Translations under genes and position numbers: made by a program
Part shown: positions 13,316 to 22,042 of the stretch, piece after piece
Numbering within the stretch: the stretch's first letter is position 1
Layout of the letters: the number at the start of each line of letters is the position of its first letter
Notes under the pieces: model-generated
What the model saw: only the letters and a program-made list of their open reading frames with translations
Database searches by the model: none
What the model was told of the DNA's origin: nothing
IMG/VR virus record: IMGVR_UViG_3300044712_000477
Span: 1-42,880 of that record
Strand: one strand, 5' to 3'
Origin: a virus
DNA length: 42,880 nt

Positions 13316-13603
13316 TCACTGCGCCGGAAGCACAGATGCCAGGTTGGTGTTGATCAGTTCTGCCCGGTCTGCCAGGGCTTGTACTTTCGCCGGGTCATCT
13401 GCGTTGGCTATTTCGGCCTTCAGTGCCGCCACTTCTGTTGCGATTTGCAGGGAGGTCGCTTCAATTTTGCCAATTGCTGCCGTAAGGTTGTCGAGTGCTG
13501 TGCTCATTTTCCGCATCTCCTGAGTGTTAAGGTTTATCGCGGCTGTGAGTGCCGCCAGTGCTGCATCAAGGTCGCGCGTTGTCCAAAATGTAAACCATGC
13601 CAT
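13316..13603 (-). CDS. Coiled-coil late protein (95 aa)
   Basis: MAWFTFW is followed by long amphipathic helices (LDAALAALTAAINLNTQEMRKMSTALDNLTAAIGKIE, then EVAALKAEIANADDPAKVQALADRAELINTNL). Small proteins of this style sit at the end of tail operons and often precede lysis genes; they are thought to be tail accessory or chaperone proteins. Start choice is uncertain: a second ATG lies 27 nt upstream and neither has a strong site. Confidence 0.5.
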   Translation of the reverse strand: MAWFTFWTTRDLDAALAALTAAINLNTQEMRKMSTALDNLTAAIGKIEATSLQIATEVAALKAEIANADDPAKVQALADRAELINTNLASVLPAQ

Positions 13604-13655
13604 ATTAGAACCCAAAGCCGGATGAGGCATTGCCAGATGTTTGTTATAAATCGTC

Positions 13656-15932
13656 CTAGAAACCGAATATGAAACCGAAACCCCCAAACCCACTACCACC
13701 CCCCATTGAGGGCTGAAATTCATACGCGCCTATGTCTGGGAGTCCTCTTATCTTTTTGCCGAGAAAATCAGTTGTTAGACCAACATCCACCCCGGCATTT
13801 CTACACGGGGATGATGATTGGAGTCGGTAGTCGGTGGATGCTTTGAATAGCGGGTCTCCCGTTGTACTGTGCGAACCACCAGAATTTGCTATATTTGTTA
13901 ACCCATTTGAATATCTATTGTAATCAATCTGTGTGTCCGTTTCGGTAAGGGAAGCGTTATCTACAATGTCTTTAGCCCCTGTGCGTGTGCTATAAAATAT
14001 ATTATTTTTGATAGTTTTCCGGGATATGTCAGTGGCATTGGTGTTAAATCTGACACCCCCAGTTTTGTAATCCACAATGGTACTATTCAAAATAGTAACT
14101 GTTGCCCCTGCGTACCCATCGGAAAACGCATATACGCCGCCATTCAACACACAATTTTTCAATATTGTGGTTGACCCTGCCAATTGAGGGTTGAATATGT
14201 CGCTCTCCTGGCCTTTATCAAATCTCGACCTCTCACCGTCAAAGGTTCCCTCTGTCCACATCATTATCTGCCCGGTATTGTAATTTACATCGCCCCATAC
14301 CATATCTCGGCTGTATGCTGTTGATCCAGTTTTGAGATAAAGTAGATAGTTTGCGGTAGTGGAACTACTGAAAATCTTGAATTTTTTGAACAGTGCAACC
14401 ACGGGAGTTGCCGATATTTTGAATAGATTATTACCTGTGTCGGCAGTGGCTTTTGACATGGATGTGGCGGTAACGCCCTGCCCCTCAACGACTAACATGC
14501 CGGTTGTACTATTCGCTGCCGCCGGATCGCGGAACGAAATCGTTGACGGACTGGCATTTACATAATTTTCAGCCCCCAAAATCAACCGTATACCTAAACC
14601 GAGTTGGCCCGACTCAAACGCCGTCTTCGGCGTAGTCCACGCTGTCGCAGGGGTCATGCCGTTTGTTCCGCTGCCAGTGCTCAGTACAAAATAAACGGGA
14701 TGGATGATGGTCGGGAACTCTTCCGCGTAGTTTCCCTGTTCTGTCACCAGTGTTGTTGACTCTCCATTTTTTCCTGCCCCGGCTCCCGTATCCGAAAAGA
14801 CAAGGTTATTGCCAAATTTGTATAAATTGGCATAGGAAACAGAATTGATTTGCATCCCGTACAACCCTACAACCGACCAGGATGCTCCTTCGTCGGCAGA
14901 TGTCCATATATGTGCTTGCCTGTTTACGGTGCCGGATGCGCTATCAATTTCCTCCATCATGTAGAGATTTCCGGTATTCGACACAAGCCCTGTCCATCCG
15001 TAATGATCGTTCCATGCCTGGATATCGGTATTGGTACGGGTTGGGGTTGCCAGTGTTTTCGCCGCCCGGTAAAACCCGCTATTTGCCGTAGTCTGGCTGC
15101 TAGTGTCAGTGGCCCAATGCACGTAGTTCGTGGACACGAGCAAATCAACTGTACGGTAACTCTGACTTCCTGATAGAGAGGTAAATCCGCTGCGGCTGTT
15201 GTAAGACGCAATCGTAGTGTTATCGGCCCACGCCCCCACACCATCCCAATTTACGATCCCGGATTGAGCATCCGTATCACCAAAACAGACATATACATGC
15301 CCGGTTGCGGCATCGTAAACAACGGCGTGGATGTGCCTCGTGTAGTTTGTGCCGTTAGTATTCCATGTGGCGGCGGCGGTCCAAGTTATGCCGTCGGTGC
15401 TTGACATAAAACGAACCTTATCATTTGTACCGCCAGCTACCCGTGACCCATTTACGTTGTACTCTCCGATAAAATATGTAGTGACACCACCAATAGTTGC
15501 TGTGGTAAATCCGCGATGCAGGGCGTAAACATCAGCGATGTGCGCCCCCCCTTCATCTCCAATCGACAGTACAGGATTATTACTGTTCTGGAGAGTTGCG
15601 CCTCCATCGTTTGATAGGTAGAGGTCGTATAATGATGTAGCCGTGGTTTTTACTAAAATGAATATTTTCCCGGCAGTAGGGGTTGTCCAGACACATTGAA
15701 TTGTTTTTCCCGCCCCAAAATCGTATTGACCGGCAGTGGTTACAGTTCCAATAGCATCTATTTTTTTGACAACGCTCCCGATGCCACCATACATATATGC
15801 GCTGTCTGCTGCGTAGGTCGCCTCATTTATGTATGGAGTTACGGGGTTTATATCAATTTTGACCACTCCCCATGCATGCCCACAGCACGCGACCAGCAGC
15901 ATCATCAAAATCAGTATCAGTTTTTTTATCAT
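13656..15932 (-). CDS. Secreted BNR-like/beta-helix protein with anchor-Q-type C terminus (758 aa)
   Basis: Begins with a Sec signal peptide (MIKKLILILMMLLVACCGHAWG). Residues about 30-400 contain sialidase/BNR-like repeats (SNDGGATL, SSTDGITWTA, SADEGASWSV), then a right-handed beta-helix region, ending in a 'choice-of-anchor Q'-like segment (TGDPLFKASTDYRLQSSSPC ... IRGLPDIGAYEF) and a Gly/Phe tail. It probably binds or cleaves polysaccharide. The ATG 15930-15932 has a GAGGT site; a GTG 12 nt upstream overlaps the preceding stop (GTGA) and is an alternative. Both the signal peptide and the anchor-type end are unusual for a phage tail protein. Confidence 0.7.
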   Translation of the reverse strand: MIKKLILILMMLLVACCGHAWGVVKIDINPVTPYINEATYAADSAYMYGGIGSVVKKIDAIGTVTTAGQYDFGAGKTIQCVWTTPTAGKIFILVKTTATSLYDLYLSNDGGATLQNSNNPVLSIGDEGGAHIADVYALHRGFTTATIGGVTTYFIGEYNVNGSRVAGGTNDKVRFMSSTDGITWTAAATWNTNGTNYTRHIHAVVYDAATGHVYVCFGDTDAQSGIVNWDGVGAWADNTTIASYNSRSGFTSLSGSQSYRTVDLLVSTNYVHWATDTSSQTTANSGFYRAAKTLATPTRTNTDIQAWNDHYGWTGLVSNTGNLYMMEEIDSASGTVNRQAHIWTSADEGASWSVVGLYGMQINSVSYANLYKFGNNLVFSDTGAGAGKNGESTTLVTEQGNYAEEFPTIIHPVYFVLSTGSGTNGMTPATAWTTPKTAFESGQLGLGIRLILGAENYVNASPSTISFRDPAAANSTTGMLVVEGQGVTATSMSKATADTGNNLFKISATPVVALFKKFKIFSSSTTANYLLYLKTGSTAYSRDMVWGDVNYNTGQIMMWTEGTFDGERSRFDKGQESDIFNPQLAGSTTILKNCVLNGGVYAFSDGYAGATVTILNSTIVDYKTGGVRFNTNATDISRKTIKNNIFYSTRTGAKDIVDNASLTETDTQIDYNRYSNGLTNIANSGGSHSTTGDPLFKASTDYRLQSSSPCRNAGVDVGLTTDFLGKKIRGLPDIGAYEFQPSMGGGSGFGGFGFIFGF

Positions 15933-15940
15933 CGCGTACC

Positions 15941-16261
15941 TCACGGAGTCTGAATATCAACAGTCACGGTTACCCTCAGATTACCCGGCGCAACTGCTGC
16001 CGGTGGAGTGGTGACGGTGTTCGACGGTGCACTCTCGCCCCAGGAATTATAGGCCGTCACATAGAACGAATGAGCGCCAGCCGGTACGGTAACGGTTGCC
16101 GTGGTTGCGGTGACGCTGGTTGATTTAGCACCATCAGCATAGACATTATACCCGGTTGCCTGAGATACTCCGTCCCATTCCAGTTTCACCGTTCCAGCGG
16201 TAGCCGACCCTGCTGCCAAAATCATGACGCTTGCCGCGAGTGCTGCGAGAAGTTTTACCAT
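15941..16261 (-). CDS. Secreted single fibronectin type III domain protein (106 aa)
   Basis: Residues 1-22 form a Sec signal peptide (MVKLLAALAASVMILAAGSATA). The rest is one FN3 domain: VKLEWDGVSQATGYNVYAD, then ATVTVPAGAHSFYVTAYNSWGESAPSNTV with the conserved W, Y and SxPS pattern. FN3 and other Ig folds on virions aid surface adhesion, but export through Sec suggests it acts in the periplasm or on the host surface. A GGAGG site precedes the ATG, and it is coupled to the large secreted protein downstream. Confidence 0.75.
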   Translation of the reverse strand: MVKLLAALAASVMILAAGSATAGTVKLEWDGVSQATGYNVYADGAKSTSVTATTATVTVPAGAHSFYVTAYNSWGESAPSNTVTTPPAAVAPGNLRVTVTVDIQTP

Positions 16262-16351
16262 TTTGAAACCTCCATAAATTTATCCTCTGCCCTTCCCGGA
16301 GAGCGCCCACAGTACACCACCATGCGTCGCGGCGGGATAGGAGAGCGGGGG

Positions 16352-16801
16352 TTAAATATTTCCGCTCCACAACTGAATTTCTTTCTCCCTCCGGTTTGCC
16401 AGTCCCGCACAGCGTTTACCATTTACCCGGACCCACTTGCGGAGTTCGTAGGGCACAAGCAAGAAATTGCCGCTGTTGAGCCTCTTCAGCAGTGTTGACT
16501 TGCGAAATGCGCCACATCCGACGTTGAAGGCGAAAATCACCAGGGCGTCGAACTCAAACTGATCGAGCGGAAACGTCACGGCGTCATTTACCGTGCGTTC
16601 TACCGGCCCCACATCAGCCGTAAGCAGATTGATCGCCTCCTCATCGGTGATACCATCATCGAACTTGCCACCCACTATTTCCTCACGTGTCAAGAGATGC
16701 CCAACTCCGATTGTAGCCCTACCTCCCGCATCTTTGTAGACCTGACACCGGCACCCTTCCCATTCCTTAAGTAAGTCAAGTCCGTGTTGACTGATTTTCA
16801 T
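16352..16801 (-). CDS. Endolysin, T4-type lysozyme (GH24, 149 aa)
   Basis: A muramidase that cuts the glycan backbone of peptidoglycan at lysis. The catalytic triad of the T4 lysozyme family is visible: E15 in LKEWEGC, D24 in VYKDAGG and T30 in RATIGVGH. Further conserved parts are QFEFDALVIFAFNVGCGAF and the C-terminal GLANRREKEIQLW. There is no signal-arrest-release or Sec signal, so release depends on a holin. Its ATG overlaps its own operator-proximal neighbour's stop (ATGA), with GGAGG upstream. Confidence 0.92.
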   Translation of the reverse strand: MKISQHGLDLLKEWEGCRCQVYKDAGGRATIGVGHLLTREEIVGGKFDDGITDEEAINLLTADVGPVERTVNDAVTFPLDQFEFDALVIFAFNVGCGAFRKSTLLKRLNSGNFLLVPYELRKWVRVNGKRCAGLANRREKEIQLWSGNI

Positions 16802-16971
16802 TCCCCTACCTCCGGCAGATATGCGCGAGAATCATGAGGGCGAACAGGCCGCATGTCCTCGCCAGTCGGCCTATTGTCTTTCAGGCACGGACTATCCACG
16901 CCCAATGCCAGGCATTGCTGCAAATTGGTTGCGCTACACTCTCCGCTTGGGCTGTTTACACACTTTGGCAT
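16798..16971 (-). CDS. Small Cys-rich protein A (57 aa)
   Basis: The chosen start (ATG 16969-16971, with AAAGGT upstream) gives MPKCVNSPSGECSATNLQQC... with Cys at 4, 12, 20 and 29. The layout resembles that of the next protein upstream, from which it overlaps by 38 nt in another frame. A small zinc- or disulfide-stabilised protein is likely. The stop overlaps the endolysin start, so the two are co-translated. Function unknown. Confidence 0.5.
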   Translation of the reverse strand: MPKCVNSPSGECSATNLQQCLALGVDSPCLKDNRPTGEDMRPVRPHDSRAYLPEVGE

Positions 16972-17122
16972 TCTTCTTACCTTTCGGATACATTTCTGGC
17001 GCCGGTCCATCCGGTGGTTCTTCATCGCGGATCATCGGTCTAGGGCAACGGTCCTGGGCGAATAGCCGAGGACATGCGCGAGGGTCAGCATGACAGATTC
17101 CCTGCCTGGCGCACGTTACCAT
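16934..17122 (-). CDS. Small Cys-rich protein B (62 aa)
   Basis: MVTCARQGICHADPRACPRL has Cys at 4, 10, 17 and 26 in a spacing similar to protein A, then a proline-rich, basic tail ending KVCKQPKRRV. The ATG is 1 nt after the stop of the secreted protein gene upstream, so translation is coupled; no strong binding site. Proteins A and B could be diverged duplicates, a possibility based on Cys layout only. Confidence 0.5.
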   Translation of the reverse strand: MVTCARQGICHADPRACPRLFAQDRCPRPMIRDEEPPDGPAPEMYPKGKKNAKVCKQPKRRV

Positions 17123-17123
17123 G

Positions 17124-17486
17124 TCAGTTGTACTCGACTTGGAAAACTCCGGTTGCTCCAGAGGTAAACGGGGTAACCTTGATCTTTGATACCCCGATTA
17201 TCCTGCCGAAATGCTCATTCGCGTTGATGTGGACATAGTTTGTTGCGTCGTCACCGTAAAACAGTTTCACGTCGATTTCGGGCGTGATGCAGAACCATTT
17301 CTGATCAGTGAACGTAATCGAAACGCCCGCATCGCTGGATATGGTGTGATTCCCCACTGCGTAAGGCGCTGGTCCCTGCATCGGCACCGTCTGCCCGTTT
17401 CTCGCGTGTCCGACCTGCATATCTCCCGCAAATGCCGCCAGCGGTAAAACCATGACCATAAGTGCTACCAGAATAAACCGTTTCAT
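17124..17486 (-). CDS. Secreted small protein of unknown function (120 aa)
   Basis: A Sec signal peptide (MKRFILVALMVMVLPLAAFAG) is followed by about 100 residues of predicted beta-rich sequence (VSITFTDQKWFCITPEIDVKLFYGDD, VHINANEHFG, FQVEYN). The pattern resembles small phage head or tail decoration beta-sandwich proteins, but the signal peptide points to export. A strong AGGAGGT site precedes the ATG. It sits just downstream of a signal-peptide-bearing tailspike gene, so the two may be one exported set. Confidence 0.65.
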   Translation of the reverse strand: MKRFILVALMVMVLPLAAFAGDMQVGHARNGQTVPMQGPAPYAVGNHTISSDAGVSITFTDQKWFCITPEIDVKLFYGDDATNYVHINANEHFGRIIGVSKIKVTPFTSGATGVFQVEYN

Positions 17487-17498
17487 CTCTCGACCTCC

Positions 17499-18932
17499 TT
17501 ATCTCGTAATGTAGCTGCCTGAAACCCACACCGTACCGGAAGCGGGAACAGACAGCGCCGTCGGTGTTCCCGTCAACCAGGTCCACAGCCGTAGCCGCGA
17601 AACTCCGGTATACCCAAGCGCTACCATGGTGCTATTCGTCGGAATAGTGATCCCTACAGGAACGGCCTGGAAAACAGTGTAGGTCTGTGCGTTGTCCACG
17701 GGGTAAGGCAGGCTGATGTCCATCTGCCCGGTGCCACTGTGAGCCGTCCAGGTGACCTCGATGTTGAAATCGACCCTGCTGCCGATTTTGGTGTAGGTGC
17801 CTACCTGCGAGGTATATGTTCCGGTCCCTGCTGATGTTTCCCCGGTAATAACCGGTGTCCAGCTACCCGGCACGCCTATCGCACCACCAGCCTGCATGTT
17901 GTTCGCGCCATTGTCGGTGATGCCAGACACTATCTGCATCCCTGAAATCAGGTTGTATCGGGCATGGCTGCCATAGAGGAAATCTCCGGCTGTATTCGCC
18001 TCGGAATCGCCGCCCAGGAAAGTGTTGTAGCCGTTCAGGTCAACCGGAGGCGAGATATTGATGCCCCTGCCAGTGTTGCTCTCTGCCAGGATGCCGGTAA
18101 AGGCGTTGAAACCCGCCCGCTCGATCCTGAGACCATCTTCGCCATTCTGCAGCACCTGCAGCCTTGTCGCGGTTCCCGCATTGGCGTTATACGATCCGTC
18201 ATGGATGTACACGCCGCGCCGGGTGCAGGCCGAAGCCTTCACATCCAGCAGGCCCCACGAATTTGCGTTGGTTCCCGCGTCGGTCCCGATCCTGATCCCG
18301 TCCCTGCCGCAAGTATTCGCCCACACACGGTCAAGGGATATGTTGTTACTGGTCACCGTGATACAGTCGGATCCTCCGGCATTGCCTATCACCTGGAGGT
18401 CAACGGCGCGTGAGTTTGTGCCAGCCATCGCCAGAATTGATGTGGACAACGAAGGGCCATAAATGGCGCTGGAGTTGATCCCCTGGCCCTTCAGAGTGAC
18501 TGAGGAAGGGACGCTGATCTGACTGTTTACCCGGTATGTCGCAGTCCCGAAAGTGACCACACCTTTCAGGGTTGTTACTGCAGATATGGCGCTGTTGATC
18601 GCCGCCGCGTCATCGGTCGAGCCATTACCCACGGCCCCAAACCATTCCGGTTTTGCCTCTTTCATTCCGGTGACGGTGTAACTGCCCCGGTTGATGTACG
18701 CCCCGGGCTCAAAATGGAGAGTAACGCCCGTCAGGTTGATATTCCCGGTCAGGGTGACCGGAGTTGTCACATGGATGGTTTTACCTGTCGCGTCGCTGGA
18801 CGCAATCGCCGCGACAAGGCTCGTCTTCGCCACCATCTGCCCGTTACTTGATTGAACTAATACCTGACTATGGGCCGACAAAGAAAACGCCGTCAGAATG
18901 GCAATCAGGAGCAGGTTAAAATATCGTCGCAT
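17499..18932 (-). CDS. Tailspike-like pectate-lyase-fold protein with signal peptide (477 aa)
   Basis: After a Sec signal peptide (MRRYFNLLLIAILTAFSLSAHS), residues 75-330 form a right-handed parallel beta-helix of the Pectate_lyase_3 type, marked by the PEWFGAVGNGSTDDAAAINSAI entry motif used by many phage tailspikes. The last 120 residues (SWTPVITGETSAGTGTY ... WVSGSYITR) are a trimerisation/receptor-binding knob. I chose the ATG 18930-18932 with GGAGGATAACG upstream. A signal peptide is not expected on a virion tailspike, so it may be exported to the surface of infected or lysogenic cells. Confidence 0.75.
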   Translation of the reverse strand: MRRYFNLLLIAILTAFSLSAHSQVLVQSSNGQMVAKTSLVAAIASSDATGKTIHVTTPVTLTGNINLTGVTLHFEPGAYINRGSYTVTGMKEAKPEWFGAVGNGSTDDAAAINSAISAVTTLKGVVTFGTATYRVNSQISVPSSVTLKGQGINSSAIYGPSLSTSILAMAGTNSRAVDLQVIGNAGGSDCITVTSNNISLDRVWANTCGRDGIRIGTDAGTNANSWGLLDVKASACTRRGVYIHDGSYNANAGTATRLQVLQNGEDGLRIERAGFNAFTGILAESNTGRGINISPPVDLNGYNTFLGGDSEANTAGDFLYGSHARYNLISGMQIVSGITDNGANNMQAGGAIGVPGSWTPVITGETSAGTGTYTSQVGTYTKIGSRVDFNIEVTWTAHSGTGQMDISLPYPVDNAQTYTVFQAVPVGITIPTNSTMVALGYTGVSRLRLWTWLTGTPTALSVPASGTVWVSGSYITR

Positions 18933-18934
18933 CG

Positions 18935-19570
18935 TTATCCTCCGATTTTGTACCAATTTGTGCCGCTCAACAGGAGCCGGACATATTCAAACTGGGTGTC
19001 AAGCGAGATGGAAGCGCCACCGCATACCGTTTGCCCGCCGACAGACGGCTGAATGATTACCCGGTTTGCGCTGGCATCCGATTTGATGATCACTACCTCG
19101 CCGCTTACCGGGAGGGACGTGGTAACATCCCCGCCGCTCGTATCCACCAGGGTTGATGTCAGGGTAGGAGAGCCACCGTTCTGATTTACGATCATGTTGG
19201 GCGTGTTGAACTGCCCGACGCTGAAGCTGCCACCGTTCGCCATGAACGTTGACCACGAGAGAGCGCTGCCGCCCTCCGGCAAATACGCCATGAAATCGTC
19301 CCAAGTATCCAGGTCCACGTGGCAGAGGTAATACAGGACCTTTCCCGCCGCCCTGGTCGTCGGCCAGAGAGCAATGGTGAATACGCCCGTCGAGTCCGTA
19401 TAGGCCGATACCGGGCCGCTGGCGATACACTCACCGGTTGTCAGATCAAAAGCGTCATGCGGTGCGCCCTGTTGATCCACCATCGTGAACGAGACCTTGA
19501 CGTTTGCCGCCGGCGTGCCGTCAGGGTGGAAAAGTGGCGCTCCGCTATTGGTTACTGTCCGAGATACCAT
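18935..19570 (-). CDS. Tail fibre/tail tip accessory protein (211 aa)
   Basis: The N-terminal half is an Ig-like domain (GTPAANVKVSFTMVDQQGAP ... DSTGVFTIALWPTT), common in proteins that attach fibres to the tail tip. The C-terminal half is beta-rich with a typical phage fibre end (VSGEVVIIKSDASANRVIIQP, LDTQFEYVRLLLSGTNWYKIGG). It lies directly between the tail tip gene and the tailspike gene, so it probably links them. GAGGT lies 6-9 nt before the ATG. Confidence 0.7.
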   Translation of the reverse strand: MVSRTVTNSGAPLFHPDGTPAANVKVSFTMVDQQGAPHDAFDLTTGECIASGPVSAYTDSTGVFTIALWPTTRAAGKVLYYLCHVDLDTWDDFMAYLPEGGSALSWSTFMANGGSFSVGQFNTPNMIVNQNGGSPTLTSTLVDTSGGDVTTSLPVSGEVVIIKSDASANRVIIQPSVGGQTVCGGASISLDTQFEYVRLLLSGTNWYKIGG

Positions 19571-19577
19571 TTTTACC

Positions 19578-21854
19578 TCACAGAGTGAAACTGACGGGCG
19601 ATAACTGACTCATGTCCTGATATGCCTGCCCGTACTTGTTGAATGACTGCAGAATGATGTAGACCGTCTGCCCGACGCGGCTTGCCAAGTACGGATACTT
19701 GAACACCCTGCTATCGAGCCGGGCGAAATAGCTCCCGATGCCATGCGACGCGATAGCCGTACCGTAGGCACCGCGCCGGAGATAGGTCAGGTCGTACTGA
19801 TTCACATCGGTCAAGGTCGCGGTCTCGTAGCTGATCAGCTCGCCGTCAACGTAGCAGAGCGAGTTAAGGTTGTCCGCGTCGGTTTGGGAATAGGTCTGGA
19901 GATCGCCATTGCTCTCCGTCAGGTCCACAGAAAGGGTATTGGTCGTATCAGGGTCGGCATGGGAGGCGAGCGAGGCTATCAAAACGCCCTGTTTTGCCGA
20001 GCCGAACACGGTGCCGACATTGGAGTAGTTCACCTGATCCTGTGACACCCAGATCGCACAACCGCCCCAATCAGCGCCACCAGATACCACCATCCACACT
20101 TCAGGGTTCGAGCCTGAGCGCAGACCGGTCGGAGGCTTGAAGATTATCGGGGTGTTGACATCGCCGGGATCGACGAGCCAATCTGTGTTCGTTCCCCCGG
20201 CGCCGGTCCCGTAAAGTGCCGGCGCATAAACTCCGAGCGGACACTCCTCAGCAGTAATCGACAATAAACCGGTCTCATCCTCCTCGATGCTCTTGATCCT
20301 GACCGGGACATGATCCAGCCCCATGGCCAAGTCCGTGATCGTCACGAGGTCCATCGGCTCCAGCAGGCAGTAATTCCAGCCCAGTTTGAATTCGTAGGTG
20401 TTGCGAATGTAGAGAGTCCGCTGGAGGACGAGCTGCGCTATTGTCTGTGCCACGGTGATGTCGCAAACGAAGTGCATCTGAATCGGGTCTTGCGTCCTGA
20501 GACCTTTGTTCTCGATGTCGGCCTGGTCTTTTGCCTCCGCTATCGCGTAATTGTAATCAGCGGCGCGGTTTGCGTACTCGATCTGAATATGGTTGAAGGC
20601 GTCAGCCGTTGCCGAGCGGGTGCAGAGTATCGGGTCGTCAACCTGCCCACCGAACGAAACCCCACCGCCGCCTTGTGGCGTTGCTCCGGCGCCGGTCGAT
20701 AGAGAGGAATTCACCACCACAAAATCATCATCCGTCAGGTCGAAAACTGGCGTCAGGTTCGGGACGAAATAAACACCGTGTCCTAATGCCGCGCCATCGG
20801 CGTAGGGGATGAGGATCAGCTTTCCCTGACTCCATACGAATTCCGAGTTAGTAGCCTTGGCGATTTCGGCGAGCATGTCTTTTGCCGCCGTCTGCGACGT
20901 GTAGGCCGGAGAGATCAACAGCCCCATGGCTACACAATAGTTTGAGTAATAGGTCAGATCGCCGACGCTTGAGGCCGGAAGTATCCCCGGAAAGGTGGAA
21001 AGCCCGCCACAGAGGATATCCCGCACGATCACAGCGGGATTCTCGTCAAGGCAACCTGCTACTGAGGAATGATATTCGGTCTCCAGGTAATGAAAATCGC
21101 CGGTCAGGACGCCAGCCGGATAACCGCCAGTGATGGTGATGTCTGCCGTAATCCAGCCGATTGTCAGGGTGCCATAAAGGGTGATGACGATGGCAGTCGG
21201 TGTTACCGTTGACGTCCAGTTGCTCTGGGGAACACCATTTATGTAGACATTGTCAACGCTGATCGCGTTGCTGATGTTCGCGGTATAAAACCGGGTGTGG
21301 CCATTACAGATGCCTATCTGTACGCCCGCCTGCTGCTGCTGTGTTTGCTGGTTGAAGGTGATCACGGCATTCGTCGGCCCGATTTGCGCGGTGTAGCCTG
21401 TGACCAGCCCGCCGTTGACGTAGATTGCGTCGATGCTCTGAATGCGCCGCAGGGGTATCACATAAACGTAGAACTTGCCCTTGGCGAAGCCGAAATTGAA
21501 GCCAGATATAGTTTTTACTACGTCAGCGGCTGTCATCCCGAGGCCGGAAACCTCGAAGGTGAAGTTCGGTATTGCAGCGTTATCGCCCATGTCCACTTGC
21601 GGACCCGACACATAGGCCAGGCCGGAGTAATTGAGTGCCTGGTCGGGGTGATAGGCAGTAGCCCATCCCCATGCAGCCTGATCCCGTGCACCCAAGAACG
21701 CAGAGAGACCTTTCTCGTCAATGTATTGGTGTGCGGTCTTGCCTACCCAGAACCTACCGATACCGGCAATAGGACCCTCGCACAGCGCCAGGATAAACGC
21801 CGCATAGTATTCATATCCTGTGACTTGTTGTCCGCTGCTGCCGCCGAAACCCAC
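19578..21854 (-). CDS. Tail tip/host specificity protein (GTA gp15- and gpJ-like, 758 aa)
   Basis: This is the baseplate hub-type protein at the tail tip. FILALCEGPIAGIGRFWVGK near the N terminus is the classic segment of this family, followed by FEVSGLGMTAADVVKTISGF, the IEYANRAADYNYAIAEAKDQADI stretch and C-terminal Ig-like regions. It starts with GTG, whose G is the last base of the TAG of a 62-residue frame upstream (TAGTG). In relatives the two parts are, as far as I recall, one protein, so this is a split gene joined by reinitiation or a -1 shift. It follows the NlpC/P60 gene in the gene-transfer-agent order. Confidence 0.85.
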   Translation of the reverse strand: MGFGGSSGQQVTGYEYYAAFILALCEGPIAGIGRFWVGKTAHQYIDEKGLSAFLGARDQAAWGWATAYHPDQALNYSGLAYVSGPQVDMGDNAAIPNFTFEVSGLGMTAADVVKTISGFNFGFAKGKFYVYVIPLRRIQSIDAIYVNGGLVTGYTAQIGPTNAVITFNQQTQQQQAGVQIGICNGHTRFYTANISNAISVDNVYINGVPQSNWTSTVTPTAIVITLYGTLTIGWITADITITGGYPAGVLTGDFHYLETEYHSSVAGCLDENPAVIVRDILCGGLSTFPGILPASSVGDLTYYSNYCVAMGLLISPAYTSQTAAKDMLAEIAKATNSEFVWSQGKLILIPYADGAALGHGVYFVPNLTPVFDLTDDDFVVVNSSLSTGAGATPQGGGGVSFGGQVDDPILCTRSATADAFNHIQIEYANRAADYNYAIAEAKDQADIENKGLRTQDPIQMHFVCDITVAQTIAQLVLQRTLYIRNTYEFKLGWNYCLLEPMDLVTITDLAMGLDHVPVRIKSIEEDETGLLSITAEECPLGVYAPALYGTGAGGTNTDWLVDPGDVNTPIIFKPPTGLRSGSNPEVWMVVSGGADWGGCAIWVSQDQVNYSNVGTVFGSAKQGVLIASLASHADPDTTNTLSVDLTESNGDLQTYSQTDADNLNSLCYVDGELISYETATLTDVNQYDLTYLRRGAYGTAIASHGIGSYFARLDSRVFKYPYLASRVGQTVYIILQSFNKYGQAYQDMSQLSPVSFTL

Positions 21855-22042
21855 TATTTGCCCCCGGAGCTTTCGCTCAGTTTTGGCAACCCAAAGAAAT
21901 CCGCTGTCCAGATCACGTTACAGCTCACCCGGGTCGTACCATAGACAATCGGTCGCACCGCGCCATAGGCAGAAGTCTGTATCCGCACGCTCTTTATCGC
22001 GGTCGGCTGCTTTGATTGAGTGCCGCCCTTGCCCATTCCCAT
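21854..22042 (-). CDS. Separate N-terminal piece of the tail tip protein (62 aa)
   Basis: MGMGKGGTQSKQPTAIKSVRIQTSAYGAVRPIVYGTTRVS and NVIWTADF match the usual first ~60 residues of tail tip proteins (basic start, then RIQTS-YG--RPIVYG-TR). Here it ends in a Ser/Gly-rich hinge and TAG. The ATG overlaps the stop of the NlpC/P60 gene (TAATG), and the TAG overlaps the GTG of the large part. Either both are made and assemble, or a -1 shift in the GGGGGC run before the stop fuses them. Confidence 0.65.
   Translation of the reverse strand: MGMGKGGTQSKQPTAIKSVRIQTSAYGAVRPIVYGTTRVSCNVIWTADFFGLPKLSESSGGK

Noticed and set aside
16146-16370. A 74-codon minus-strand frame between the FN3 and endolysin genes
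   Set aside because: It overlaps the FN3 gene's signal peptide in another frame, has no binding site and unnatural composition.
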